A stretch of DNA of 64,000 nucleotides from Laguncularia racemosa (taxonomy: Eukaryota; Streptophyta; Magnoliopsida; Myrtales; Combretaceae), in NCBI GenBank assembly GCA_037954665.1, contig JBBMOL010000224.1, positions 988,136-1,052,135 of the forward strand, given 5' to 3'. The position numbers were made by a program, and so were the translations under genes. The notes beneath the pieces were generated by a model, which did not search any database, was not told the origin of the DNA, and worked only from the letters and a program-made list of their open reading frames with translations. Below, in pieces: positions 1 through 10,118 of this stretch. Positions within the stretch are counted from its first letter, which is position 1, and each line of letters begins with the position of its first letter.

Positions 1-435
1 AAATGGAGTAATATGATTCATCTTTGTTATTGTTCATTTCTTCTCAGTGAGTCATACTAGGGTAGATTTGAATCTTTCTTGGACTTATTGGTTATTGTTT
101 TCGTGACATCATCTTGTAAGATTGTTTGTTCTTTTAGTTATTAAACTCACTTCATTTTTTAGTGCTTTTGGGTAAATTTGGTATTGAAAGGGGAAGTTAA
201 ATTCAGGGTTTGTGTTGCTTTTTTTTGATCGATTTCCACGTGTTTTCTCAAGCCTTATGGGTTTTTTTGGTTTAAAGTACATTAAATTACAATTAAAATC
301 TTTTTAACAACCATTTCAATAAATTCTAAAAGGGTGTTCACGGAAATTGCTTACTGGGTGAACCGGTTTTGTGATTTTTTTGAGTTTGTTTTCTTAAATT
401 TTTTTAATTTGCTTAAACTTGGATTTGGGCACACA

Positions 436-453
436 ATTTTGTATCAGGCACAG
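436..453 (+). other. Primer-binding site, initiator-Met tRNA type (degenerate)
   Basis: Just after the LTR end the sequence reads TGTATCAGGCAC, a damaged form of the TGGTATCAGAGC core seen intact at 17263. It lies where reverse transcription of the family-A element would be primed. Confidence 0.55.
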
Positions 454-455
454 TT

Positions 456-2340
456 GAAAAGGGGATTTATGGTTTTTTTGATTTTGTGATATTCATCTTC
501 AATTAGGGTAATCAAATTGTGAACCCAATTGTGTTGTGTAGTTTGTGACTTATGAAATTTCCCCTTTGGTTGGGCTTTAATTTGCTGATTTTTGGGTTTT
601 GGATTGGGAAAGGGTTTGTTGTACCCTTTTATGGTAAATAATCTCGGGGAAGGGCAGTACAAAGAGTTTTTTGAAATTTCAACAATTTTTGGGGATTTGC
701 AAAATTGCCTTTTTCTTTTGCCGTGACTATTGTGGGTGAAGGAGTTGGGAAATTTTTGTTGTTGTGATTTTCCATTTGTAATTCTAAATTTGGGGAAAAC
801 CTTTAAAATTTCCAGATTTGGGTGTGAGTTAAGGAAGCAATTTGAATTCAAAACACACATTAATCATTTTTTAATTTTGTTCTTTGAATTTGAAAGTGCC
901 CTTACCTTTTTGGGGAATTTGCAATTAATGATCTCTTTTGAATTGATTAACTCCCTTTTGTTGTGAATTGTGATTAAATTGGGGAAGTGGGGTTACTTGT
1001 TGTTTTTGGCCATTTCTATTTTTACCGTGGAAGTGGAGTTTTTGTATTTTATGGTTGTTTGGAGTGATTTTTGGGAAGTAGAAAAAATTTTTCACCCGAA
1101 AAAGTGTTTTAGTGTGGGGTAGTGGGGGGTAAATTTATGGGGTTTTTGTGGATTAAAGGTGCGCACCAAATCAATTGTAGGTGTGAAACCGGGCAATAAA
1201 GGGAAAAGGGGTAATAAATTTCAAATTCAAAAAAATTAAATGTGTGAAAGTAATGAACTAGTTTCTTTAAAACACTTTTTTGAAATTTTAATTCTATGTA
1301 CTTAGAAGTATTGAGTGTACTTTATTTGTGGTTTGGTTGTGTACTTGAAACCTTGGGAATGTGGGGAAAAATTTTTGTTTGTTGGTTTTTCAACATGTCT
1401 AGTAAAGTTTCATTATGCAAAATATTTCATGGGGGCATGACTTCTTTTTTAAACCCCTTGATGAGGGGGCAAAGAGAAAACTTGTTCCAACTTTTGGGGT
1501 ACAAGGAAACTTTTGCGCAGTTTTTATTTATGGGGGAGTTGTACTAATGTTTTAGCACATCATTTTATCGAAGTTTAAACTTTAAACTATCCCCCATCCA
1601 AACCCTATACATTACATTTTGAATGATCAAATGGCTTTGTGTAACCCAAAGGGCTAGGGTACCCTCAGTATAGGGGACAATACTAGATGAGCTTGAATGG
1701 ATATCTTCCTCTTTGTGCATCCCATAATTACTTGGAGACCCTGGTTGATGATAGGGGTGGTATTACATGATGGGGATAAAATACTTTTTATGTTTAAAAA
1801 GGATACAAACGTATAGTATTTAACCCAAATTTCCCCCCAAAAGGCCCGGGGAAAGCAAAGACAATAAAAAAAACCCTCACAAACCTTGAAATCATAGCCC
1901 ATGATCAAACCATCAAAGGACCAAACTGTGGGAATGCAGACACCGAGTCCAACCTTCAAGGATCCTGATAAACATAGTCAGACGGGGAACCCTCAAGAGC
2001 CCGACTTTTTAGAGACAGTTAAATTTCACCTTTAGAGGGTTTTTAAAGGTAATGAAAGTTGGGCCCCAACCATTTGAAGACCAAGGGGCAGCACAAAAAG
2101 AGAGTTAGAAAAAAAGGAAAATTTTTAGTGGAACAGGTTAACAGGGGTAACTTTTAGTGGATAAAAGGGGCATTATTTGTGTTGTAGAAGAAACATCCCG
2201 AAATGGGGGAGAGAAACAATCAAACCACCTGTAGTTTTTAGATAGGGATTCTGAGAAATTTTTTCAGGGGACTTGCAGGAGGAAAAAAAGTCTCTACGAT
2301 TGATCTACAATTTGAGACAAAAATTTTTGAGGCCCGAGGG
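456..2340 (+). other. Untranslated leader and decayed internal region of family-A element
   Basis: From about 456 to 1560 this is the reverse complement of the leader at 42541-43850. From 1640 to 1760 it matches 42140-42300, and from 1926 to 2300 it matches about 38600-39000, both reversed. It is A+T rich with many long runs. Its possible reading frames are short and none resembles a protein I know. A short purine-rich stretch just before 2341 sits where the polypurine tract should be. Confidence 0.5.
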
Positions 2341-3362
2341 AAAGAAATAATAAAAATCCAAAAACCTATCTTTTTGGCAAAATGAAGGATTTCAAATCTT
2401 GGATTGAGGGCCCATTTTGAGCAGATTGACCCGGAATTATTTATAAATAAACCCTTTTCTATTTTTCTTTATTTTGTTTTCCACAGCACACTTATCATAT
2501 TTTTTAAAGGGGAAAGACAAATCCCAACCAGCTTTGGGTTTATCCATGGGCCGACCTGAACCGCGTGAGCTGGGGCCCATGGACCTATAGAACCGGCATC
2601 TTGAAGACCCTTCTTTTATTATTTTTTTATTTAAAACTATTTTTTATTTTGATTTTGGGACACTTTTATTTCCTTGTAATTTTTATTTAGGGTTTGGCCA
2701 CCTTAAAAGTGGGGGAAAATTGTAATTTTTAGGACTTTTTAACCCCAGGGGTAGCAAGTAAAAATACTTGCTTAAGAGAGGGTTTGAGGAGCTTAATTTT
2801 TCAGAAAAAAAAAACTTTAATTTTTTGTGAGAGGGCTTAAGGTTTCCTAATTCCCAAATTTTCTTATCAATTTCAATCCCAAGAAGTTGGAATTGTGGCG
2901 AGTGCAACAAGGAGAAATCGTGAGTAATATCGATTCATCTTTGTTGTTGTTCATTTCTTCTCTAGTGAGTCATATCTAGGGTAGATTTGAATCTTTCTTG
3001 GACTTATTGGTTATTGTAATTCATGGAAATCAATCTTGTAAGATTGATTGTTCTTTTAGTTATTGAACTCACTATCATTTTTAGTGCATTTGGCGTGAAT
3101 TGGTATTGAAAGGGGAAGTGGAATTCATGGTTTTGTGTTGCTTTCATTTTGATCTGATTTCCATGGTGTTTCTCAAGCCTTATTGTGGTTATTTGGTTAA
3201 GTTATCATTAGAGATTACAATTATATCATTTGAACAACAATTTCCTCAAATTCTACAACGTGTTCACGTGAAATTGCTTACTAGGTGACCGGTTTTGTGA
3301 TTGATTTGAGATTGTTTTCTTGAATCTTTTAATTGTGCTTAAACTTGGATTTAGGCACATCA
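2341..3362 (+). repeat. LTR A, plus strand (3' LTR of the first element)
   Basis: About 1.02 kb matching the reverse complement of 5716-6746 and 60196-61232. It ends with GCACATCA at 3355-3362, but no PBS follows, as expected of a 3' LTR. Its TATA region near 2756 is a damaged form of the inverted repeat found in the clean copies. The next base begins a divergent LTR of opposite orientation. Confidence 0.75.
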
Positions 3363-4300
3363 AAAATGACTGAAAGAAAACAATCATCAAGTCACAGTCA
3401 AACCGGTTCAATCAACTAGAAATTGTGTGACCCTAAATGGAACTTTGATGAAATCCAAAGGTTCAAAGATTCAATTAACTTCCACTAATGATCAATTTCA
3501 CTAATCAACAATAAGATCAAGTGAATTTCATGTGAAATGGATGAAAAAGAAAAGCACAAAACCATGATGTACCCTCTTCCCTCACAAGCTCAAATTCATG
3601 CCACCACTAAAGAGCATTCAATCTCAAATGAACAATCAACCTTACAAGATAACTGTCCACGAAATACAAACACAAATAAGTCTAAGAAAGATTCAAATCT
3701 ACCCTAGATATGACTCACTAGAGAAGAAATGAACAAACAACAAAGATGAAATTGATATGACTCACAATTCCCCCTTTGTCGCACTCGCCGCAATTCCAAT
3801 TCTTAGGTTAAAATTGATACGAGATTTTGAACTAGGACAAACCCTAATTCCACAAGTGAAAGTGCTACATTTTTTTCTACAAAATATGTCCTCCTCAAAC
3901 CCTCTTCTCAGCAAGTATTTATACTTGCTACTCCTAGGGTTAGAAAGTGGTCAAAATTACAAGTTTGGCACTTTTAAGGTGGCTAGTACTAAATGAAAAT
4001 TACAAGGAAAATGAAAGTGTCTCAAAACCAAATACAACCAAAAATATTTAATAAAAAAATTACAAAGTACAAAATAACATAAGTCTTCATGAACTAATGC
4101 CTCAGAATGGAAAACAATCGCAATGGTCTTTGATTATCACCCTGAAAATGTTCTGTGTCCATCAATTGTTGTAGGGCATATTGGCATCCCATAGAGAATT
4201 ATCAATGTACCTGCAAGATTATTCTCAAATATTTATTAGAATAAAAGACATAAAGTAAAATATGAGAAATTTGGATCATCATCCAAATCAGGTTTTGAAA
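3363..4300 (-). repeat. LTR A2 variant, minus strand, lacking its last bases
   Basis: A diverged relative of LTR A. It shares the CCGGTTCAAT stretch, the region near 3700-3760, the TATA inverted repeat at 3911-3928 and the downstream tail. Its U3 end (about 4090-4290) matches the plus-strand copies at 14.8-15.0 kb and 16.28-16.5 kb rather than LTR A, so it is a distinct subfamily. The TGAT...ATCA ends are not visible. It abuts the plus-strand LTR head to head. Confidence 0.65.
3911..3928 (-). promoter_or_regulatory. TATA box inside an 8-bp inverted repeat (LTR A2)
   Basis: GCAAGTAT and ATACTTGC are perfect inverted arms around TT, so the minus strand reads TATAAATA between the arms. The same arrangement occurs in the clean LTR copies at 6295, 16638 and 60784. 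This is the likely core promoter; the transcription start is not visible. Confidence 0.6.
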
Positions 4301-4307
4301 ATGTCGA

Positions 4308-4625
4308 CGGTGCTAGAAATTTTCACATCAATTCCTGAGCACTACAAATAGGAGTTGTTTATGCGACTGCAGACCTTCAGGCAGGGAGGCAAGACAGTGG
4401 ATGATTATGTGTAGGAATTTAAAACCCTCATAAATTAGGTGTGGGTCCATCGAACCTCCAAAACAAACCGAAAGCACGCTTCGTCTCAGGCTTGAAATAT
4501 GAAATAGCGTGTGTTTGTTGAGCTGTAACGCTAAGTACACTTTATGAGCTATTCAGTTAGCTTTGAAAGTGAAGAGGTAAAGGAGGTCCAACTTGTTTAG
4601 GGGTACGAGCAGTAGGCCCAATGCT
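4308..4625 (+). pseudogene. Retrotransposon gag remnant (Ty3/gypsy)
   Basis: The plus-strand frame opening near 4308 translates into the central part of a plant retrotransposon gag. It has a segment like SIPEHYK, then LFMRLQTFRQGGKTVDDYV and EFKTL, which is the pattern seen in the gag core domain (Pfam family PF03732). Stop codons interrupt it after HYK, after DDYV and after the next short block, and the match fades by about 4625. It lacks the start, the zinc knuckle and everything downstream. It lies between an A2 LTR and the duplicated PBS unit, both on the opposite strand, so it is the relic of a plus-strand element overrun by later insertions. Confidence 0.6.
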
Positions 4626-4630
4626 ATTAT

Positions 4631-4813
4631 GATGTGCTCAAATCTAAGATTAAGCACATATAAAAATCAATTTGAAAGACAATCCAACAATGTCAATCAA
4701 ACTAGTCTCAATCACATGAACAATGCCATCAATTTCCAATGAATTTAACCAATTTTTTCAATTATAATGTGTTTGAATCTTAAATCCAAATATGATATAG
4801 CTCTGATACCAAA
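4631..4813 (-). repeat. 185-bp LTR-end plus PBS module, copy 1
   Basis: On the minus strand this unit starts with an initiator-Met PBS (4800-4812), continues for about 165 bp and ends with an LTR-like terminus GAGCACATCA. It is nearly identical to 5528-5712, with a few substitutions and small indels. Confidence 0.7.
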
Positions 4814-4817
4814 AAGA

Positions 4818-5390
4818 TGATGTGCCTAAACACACTTTAAAGCACATCCAAAAAAACTTAAGATCAACTATCTCAAGTCTAGGTAAAAATCGGATCCAAA
4901 AATGGCACTTTTCAAATGAACCCTAATGTTGAAATGATAAATTCAATCAACCAATAATATAATCAGAATACCCTAAAGAAAATGCCTTCTAACAACACTC
5001 TAATTTCATATAATCCACGCAAATGAAGCCTCAATTTGACAAAGAAAATAGTAAAGTAAATCCCTTTCCCAATGGTGAAAATCACGTTTTCAAGTGTAAT
5101 TTCAATGATGAACCAAATAAATTGATAAGTACTTCAAATAATCACAAGAATTCGTGAATAAAACATGTAAATTCTGACCAAGAACTATCTCAAATCAACC
5201 TTAGATACAACACACTAGAGAAGAAAAGAAATCACAACAAAATGAAATTGATATAACTCACAATTTCAAGATGTTGCACTGCCACAAAATTCAAGTCTTG
5301 GAATTGAAATTGATAAGAGTTGGAACCAAGGTATGAACCCTAATTCACACGTGAAAAGAGGTGTATATTCTACAAAAAAAAAAACTCAAA
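4818..5390 (-). repeat. LTR A fragment, minus strand
   Basis: Begins with TGATGTGCC at 4818, directly beside the PBS at 4800-4812. It follows LTR A to about 5390, where an A run marks a switch to leader sequence. The U3 half and TATA region are missing. Confidence 0.65.
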
Positions 5391-5526
5391 CCAAGGTAAA
5401 TTTCGTAGTCACAAACTACACAACACAATTGCGGTTCACAATTTGATTAACACTAATTGAAGATGAATATCACAAAATCAAATAACCATAAATCCCTTCT
5501 CTCAACATGTGCTCTGATACCAAAAA
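5391..5526 (-). other. Family-A leader fragment with PBS
   Basis: Reverse-complement match to the leader at about 440-560, ending in a clean initiator-Met PBS at 5510-5522 (GCTCTGATACCA on the plus strand). The next bases form an LTR terminus. Confidence 0.6.
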
Positions 5527-5527
5527 G

Positions 5528-5712
5528 ATGATGTGCTCAAATCCAAGATTAAGCACATATAAAAATCAATTTGAAAGACAATCCAACAATGTCAATCAAA
5601 CTAGTCTCAATCACATGAACATTGCCGTCAATTTCCAATGAATTTAACCAATTCTTCAATTATGATGTGTTTGAATCTTAAATCCAAATATGATATAGCT
5701 CTGATAACCAAA
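5528..5712 (-). repeat. 185-bp LTR-end plus PBS module, copy 2
   Basis: Second copy of the unit at 4631-4813, lying between the PBS at 5510-5522 and another PBS at 5699-5711. The latter carries a one-base insertion (GATAACCA). Confidence 0.7.
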
Positions 5713-5715
5713 ATA

Positions 5716-6746
5716 TGATGTGCCTAATTCCACTTAAGCACAATCAAAAGAATCAAGGAAAAACACCTTAATTCACAAAACATAAACCGGTTCAATTGAG
5801 GGTGATTTCATGTGAAGATTTATGGAAAAATGATGATCAAATGATATAATTGTAATCTCTAATGATAATTTAACCAAATAACCACAATAAGGCTTGAGAA
5901 TCACGTGGAAATCAGATCAAAATGAAGCAACACAAACCATGAATTCCACTTCCCCTTTTAATACCAAATTCACGTCACAATGCACTAAAATGATAGTGAA
6001 TTCAACAACTAAAAGAACAATCAATCTTAAAAAATTGTTGTCCACGAATTACAATAACCAATAAGTCCAAGAAAGATTCAAATCTACCCTAGATATGACT
6101 CACTAGAGAAGAAATGAACAACAACAAAGATGAATCAATATTACTCACGATTTCTCCTTGTTGCACTCGCCACAATTCAAACTTCTTGGGATTGAAATTG
6201 ATAAGAGAATTTTGGAATTAGGAAACCCTAAGCCCTCTCACGAAAATGTGAAGTGTTTTTCTGCAAAATTAACCTCCCTCAAACCCTCTCTTAAGCAAGT
6301 ATTTATACTTGGTACTCCTAGGGTTAAAAAGTCCTCAAAATTACAAGTTTGCCACTTTTAAGGTGGCTAACCCTAAATGAAAATTACAAGGAAATAAAAG
6401 TGTCCCAAAACCAAAATACAACTAAAATAGTTCATAAAAGAAGAAATAATAAAATAAATGGTCTTCATGATGCCGATCTTCTATAGGATCCCTCGGTTCA
6501 ACTCATCGCCGGTTTAGGTCGGTCCATGGATAACCCACAATCTGAGCGTGAGTGAGTTTGTCCATTGCCCTGTAAAGCATGATAAGTATTCCTGTTGGAA
6601 TATAAAATACATGAATAAGATGAAAGAGGTTAGTAAACGAATAATTCCAGGGTCGATTTGCTCAAAATGGGTCCTCATCCGCCAAGATTCGAAATCCTTT
6701 AGTTCTTGCCCTAATGATAGGTCTCGTCGGATTTTTATTCCTATCA
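5716..6746 (-). repeat. LTR A, full length, minus strand
   Basis: 1031 bp with termini TGATGTGCC at the left and CCTATCA at the right, so it reads TGAT...ATCA on the minus strand. A mutated PBS lies just to its left, so it was a 5' LTR. The TATA inverted repeat is at 6295-6312 with one arm base changed. I see no matching 5-bp target duplication. The following 190 bp (6747-6936) holds nothing I recognise. Confidence 0.8.
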
Positions 6747-7910
6747 TATTACTAGACCCATAGCAGCTGATGGTCGATCAAGGGGAACAAAAGCAGTAGG
6801 TGAGGTAGTGAAAGCAGTGGACAATACTACCCCAAACACTACTATAGAAAATTTGCCTATTTTGGGAAGGGTAAAGAGGTAATCACGCCAGATGTGAGGC
6901 AGATTGTTCCTAGTCTACTAGTGGAAAGGCACGTGTTGATTGTGATCGCAATCACTCAAATTAAAATCCCTTTCTATGAATCTCTATTACGATCAAGTAG
7001 GCAAGTGCACCTATCGATTATAATAGTAAAGAGTTGAGTTCGGGTATCGTCTCCTCAAGGATCACAAGTACTAATACTAACTCTAAACCAACTATCTAAC
7101 CGCACAAATTCGAGAGGTTTCAGATTAAATTAAGAATACTTAACAAAACCTTTACCAATTAAAAATAATACTATAAACTTGATTATTAATCTGATAACTA
7201 AGAATATACCCTACCTTTACTAACTCCTCTAATTGTCATGTAACTTTGCCCTTTCAATAAACTAGTTAACAAGCAATGGTTATTTCTAAACCGCGGAGTA
7301 TCTAACACTAAGCTAATGTCTTCCCAGAATCATTAGCTCTTAACCCTAATCGCTTTGATAAAGATCCCTCTTCTATCAAAATCAATTAGAATTGCATTAA
7401 CACTCTTGAACCCTCAATTAGATCAAATTATCTAATTTAACCTAATACGGAAAATTCACGTTCTCTATCCCATATTACATACGAATTCCTTTATTCATGT
7501 AAGATCTATTCAAACAAGAGATTTCCCAATCATCTTCTAAGAAATCAATGCAAGCTCAATTTTTGGCCATACATCAAATTAGCAACACTACACGAACAAC
7601 ATGAATAAATTCAAAGAATTCCAATATTCATTAACTTTTGCAATCAATCCCATATTACATGACAATTAGAATTCATAAGGTTCGGGAATGAAACAACTAG
7701 CCACTATGGATTTTCAAGATATAACTCAATGAAATAGAATGAAAAAAAGAAAGAGAAAACCCCTTGCATGAGTTCTCAGTGTCGTCTTCTTCCTTTCTCA
7801 TCCTTTCATCTTTTCTTTTCTGTCCCCTTTGGCCTCCTCGGCCTTTCGGCCTCTTGGCCTCCTCTTTTGAAACTCTCCTCTTTCCCCCTCTTTTCTCTCT
7901 CTCAAGACGA

Positions 7911-7920
7911 CTATTTATAC
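7911..7920 (-). promoter_or_regulatory. TATA box of LTR B
   Basis: The minus strand reads GTATAAATAG, downstream of the CACGG-rich U3 block at 7985-8300. This is the best promoter candidate in the LTR. Confidence 0.55.
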
Positions 7921-7984
7921 CTAGGTAGCTTCCTCTCAGGCGTGTATGAAATATCCTTCAAATATGGACAAAAGAATTAAAATC

Positions 7985-8300
7985 GATTTGAAGATATCTT
8001 TCCTTCGATAGACACACAGACATACTACACGGGCGTGTAGATAAACCGTGTATCTCTCTGAGTCAGTGAACTCTAGGCGTGTATATCCCACACGACCATT
8101 TGTAATAGCCATGTATTCCTCTGTCTTCTTTGTTCTTCATACACGGTTGATTACAGGGTTTTGTGTATTCCAACCGTGTACTGGTCTGTCCTGAAAACTC
8201 TTCTTCCACGCTGATAAAACGGTTGGATACACGGGCGTGTATCCGAACCGTGTAGTCTCCTGATTCCTTCACACGGCCGTTTGTAAAACCGTGTGACTTC
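7985..8300 (-). repeat. U3 block of repeated CACGG/CGTGT motifs
   Basis: About nine copies of ACACGG, CCGTGT or GGGCGTGT variants in both orientations, including the near-palindrome ACACGGGCGTGT twice. It lies just upstream of the TATA box on the minus strand and is far richer in G+C than its surroundings. An enhancer role is inferred from position only. Confidence 0.6.
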
Positions 8301-8912
8301 CTTTAACTTCAAAGCATTCCTTTTTACTTGCTTTTATCTCCAATTTTGTCTTGAATTTAAATACTTTTCATCAAATCCTCCTTTTCCACACCTGAACATG
8401 AAATAAATCAATTAAGCATCATAATCTTATATTTTCACTCCCAATTATCTCAAAAATTGACTTAATCATCTCCAATTATAAGATTTAAAAAATAGATTTA
8501 TCAAATTTCCCCACACTTAAGCATTTTCTTGTCCTCAAGAAAATTACACATATGGAAGTCTCAATTCTCAGAATTCTTAAAACTCAGGAAGAAATTCAAT
8601 CATTAACCCCATTTTATACCAAAGATAGCCACCATTTTCCACAATTCGCCTTTCTTATCACTCAATCTTATTATGCACTTGTATTCAAAATACCAATAGT
8701 AGATTTCCAGTATTAATCCAAGTAAGTAAAAATTTTACCCTTTATCATTTAACCAAAAATCTAAAAGTTAAAGATCAGACTTACAATCATAGAACTCAGG
8801 CATATACATCCACTTATTTCCTGGATCTTTTTCCCTTTTTAGATTGGGAGTTCCCAACCTTTTAGTACCTTTCTTAGTCAATTAACCCATGTAATAGAAC
8901 TTTTAATCGATA

Positions 8913-8934
8913 ATCCCGGGCTCGTCACCCAAGT
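8913..8934 (-). other. Conserved GAYGA-loop hairpin motif, copy 1 (element B)
   Basis: The minus strand reads ACTTGGGTGACGAGCCCGGG, with a stem GGGT/GCCC around the loop GACGA. Related motifs lie at 9200-9221 and 50307-50328. Function unknown. Confidence 0.5.
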
Positions 8935-9199
8935 TAGCAGACGTTATCCCCTCAAGCATAGAGGGCGTCCCTGGGATTTAGTTGTTCGGGTGAATTAACT
9001 AATCAATTCCTTTCTTTTAGTGAATAAGAGCGGTTTCCTTAGCCAGTAATTTCCCAGACCAGATGATCTTAGGCTACTAGGTTTTAAGATACCCCTTCGA
9101 ACCTCTACCACTCGAATCCAAATATTCTAATTTAAAGCCTCATTTAGTTCAGTTTCTCGGATTTTACTCATAACCCTTATAGCGAGCTTTAGGCCAATG

Positions 9200-9221
9200 A
9201 TCCCGAGTTCATCACCCAAGT
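9200..9221 (-). other. Conserved GAYGA-loop hairpin motif, copy 2 (element B)
   Basis: The minus strand reads ACTTGGGTGATGAACTCGGG, with a stem GGGT/ACTC around GATGA. The closing pair differs from copy 1 but pairing is kept. Confidence 0.5.
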
Positions 9222-10086
9222 CAATAGATGTTATTCCCCAGAAAGGGCACCCCTCGGACTTAATTACTCGAGTCAATGAGATCCACTTCTGAACTATTTG
9301 TTATTGTTCATCATTTTTTTTTATCATCAAATTACTCCCAATTTGTGTTCTATTCCATTATTTTTGTAAGGGAAAGTCACCATGCTATAAGTATCACTTG
9401 TTCCTTCATTCAAGATCGCAAAATCAAATCCTAATTCTGAAATGAAAGCCTAAATAACAAGTAAGTCTCTCTCACATGGATACCATACTATAACTCTAAA
9501 AAGGGTAAAAGAAATACAAAATAAGAGAATAATGCAAAATTCGAAAAATTTTCCATGAAATAACTGCCTATACAAGTGGAATTTTATATTTCCTGAGCAA
9601 CTATTTCTCATCATCATTAAGCTTCCAAATGTTACTTAAACAAGGGAAATTGAGCATTTAAAAGTTCATAAGTTCATTGCTCTTGTGATATCTTTCTGTT
9701 CTTTCTTTTTCCTTTCCCACACTTAAAATCAGACATTGTCCCCATGTCTACCCACAAAGTACACGAAAGAGGAAAAGAATGGAAATAAAAGGAAAAGAGA
9801 AACAAGACTCCCCTGGATCAAAATCAGAATCGCGCATCTAGCATCCACTTTGCAGAAGCACTCCATTCAATAGCATTCATGTGTACAGGACCAGGAGTTC
9901 TTGAAAAGAAATCCCAACATGTAATATCCCCGACCTTCTCATGACTAAAGTCATGTACTCCACCCATCTAACAGAATCTCTGAAATGAAATAAAGAGTAA
10001 TTGAATGGATTAAAGAAATAAAAGCTTACCTAAAGAAATGCATTGGTTAAAGTAGTTAGCGTTGAGCCTTTTCTTAATATTCCCAA

Positions 10087-10105
10087 TCCCCGGCAACGGC
10101 CCCCA
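10087..10105 (-). other. Primer-binding site, tRNA-Asp type (element B)
   Basis: The plus strand reads TCCCCGGCAACGGC followed by CCCCA. It matches the clean PBS at 53959-53976 except for errors in the GCGCC part. It sits left of the 5' LTR, as expected for a minus-strand element. Confidence 0.65.
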
Positions 10106-10118
10106 AAAAAACCCATTT

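Larger units (their letters stand above)
1..3362 (+). mobile_element. Family A short LTR element, pol-less (5' LTR truncated by window edge)
   Basis: A plus-strand element seen as the end of a 5' LTR (1 to about 434), a degenerate initiator-Met PBS, about 1.9 kb of internal sequence and a 3' LTR (about 2341-3362). The two LTR ends share the same run of sequence beginning near 20 and near 2930. The internal part matches, in reverse complement, the minus-strand internal regions at 38550-40640 and 42140-43858. No RT, RNase H or integrase can be found in it. Homopolymer-type errors make the first 2.9 kb hard to translate. I infer a non-autonomous family, because a second copy (37435-41639) has an internal region of similar short length. 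Confidence 0.7.
6937..8503 (-). repeat. LTR B, 3' copy
   Basis: 1567 bp, TGATTGTG at the left and TTATCA at the right, so TGAT...AATCA on the minus strand. The sequence is clean, unlike its partner at 10119. A TATA box and a repeat-rich U3 are listed separately. Confidence 0.8.
8504..10086 (-). other. Internal region of element B, non-coding
   Basis: Starts at the LTR edge with a polypurine tract (GTGTGGGGAAAT on the minus strand). It contains two related segments near 8905-9005 and 9195-9290, each with a short conserved hairpin motif. No frame longer than background is present. Comparison with 49824-51145 of the gag-protease element shows the same landmarks, so it corresponds to an Athila 3' untranslated region. 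Confidence 0.6.

Noticed and set aside
8063..8272. A 69-codon frame over the CACGG-rich block.
   Set aside because: The repeats explain the open frame, and the related LTR at 12.8-13.2 kb does not keep it.
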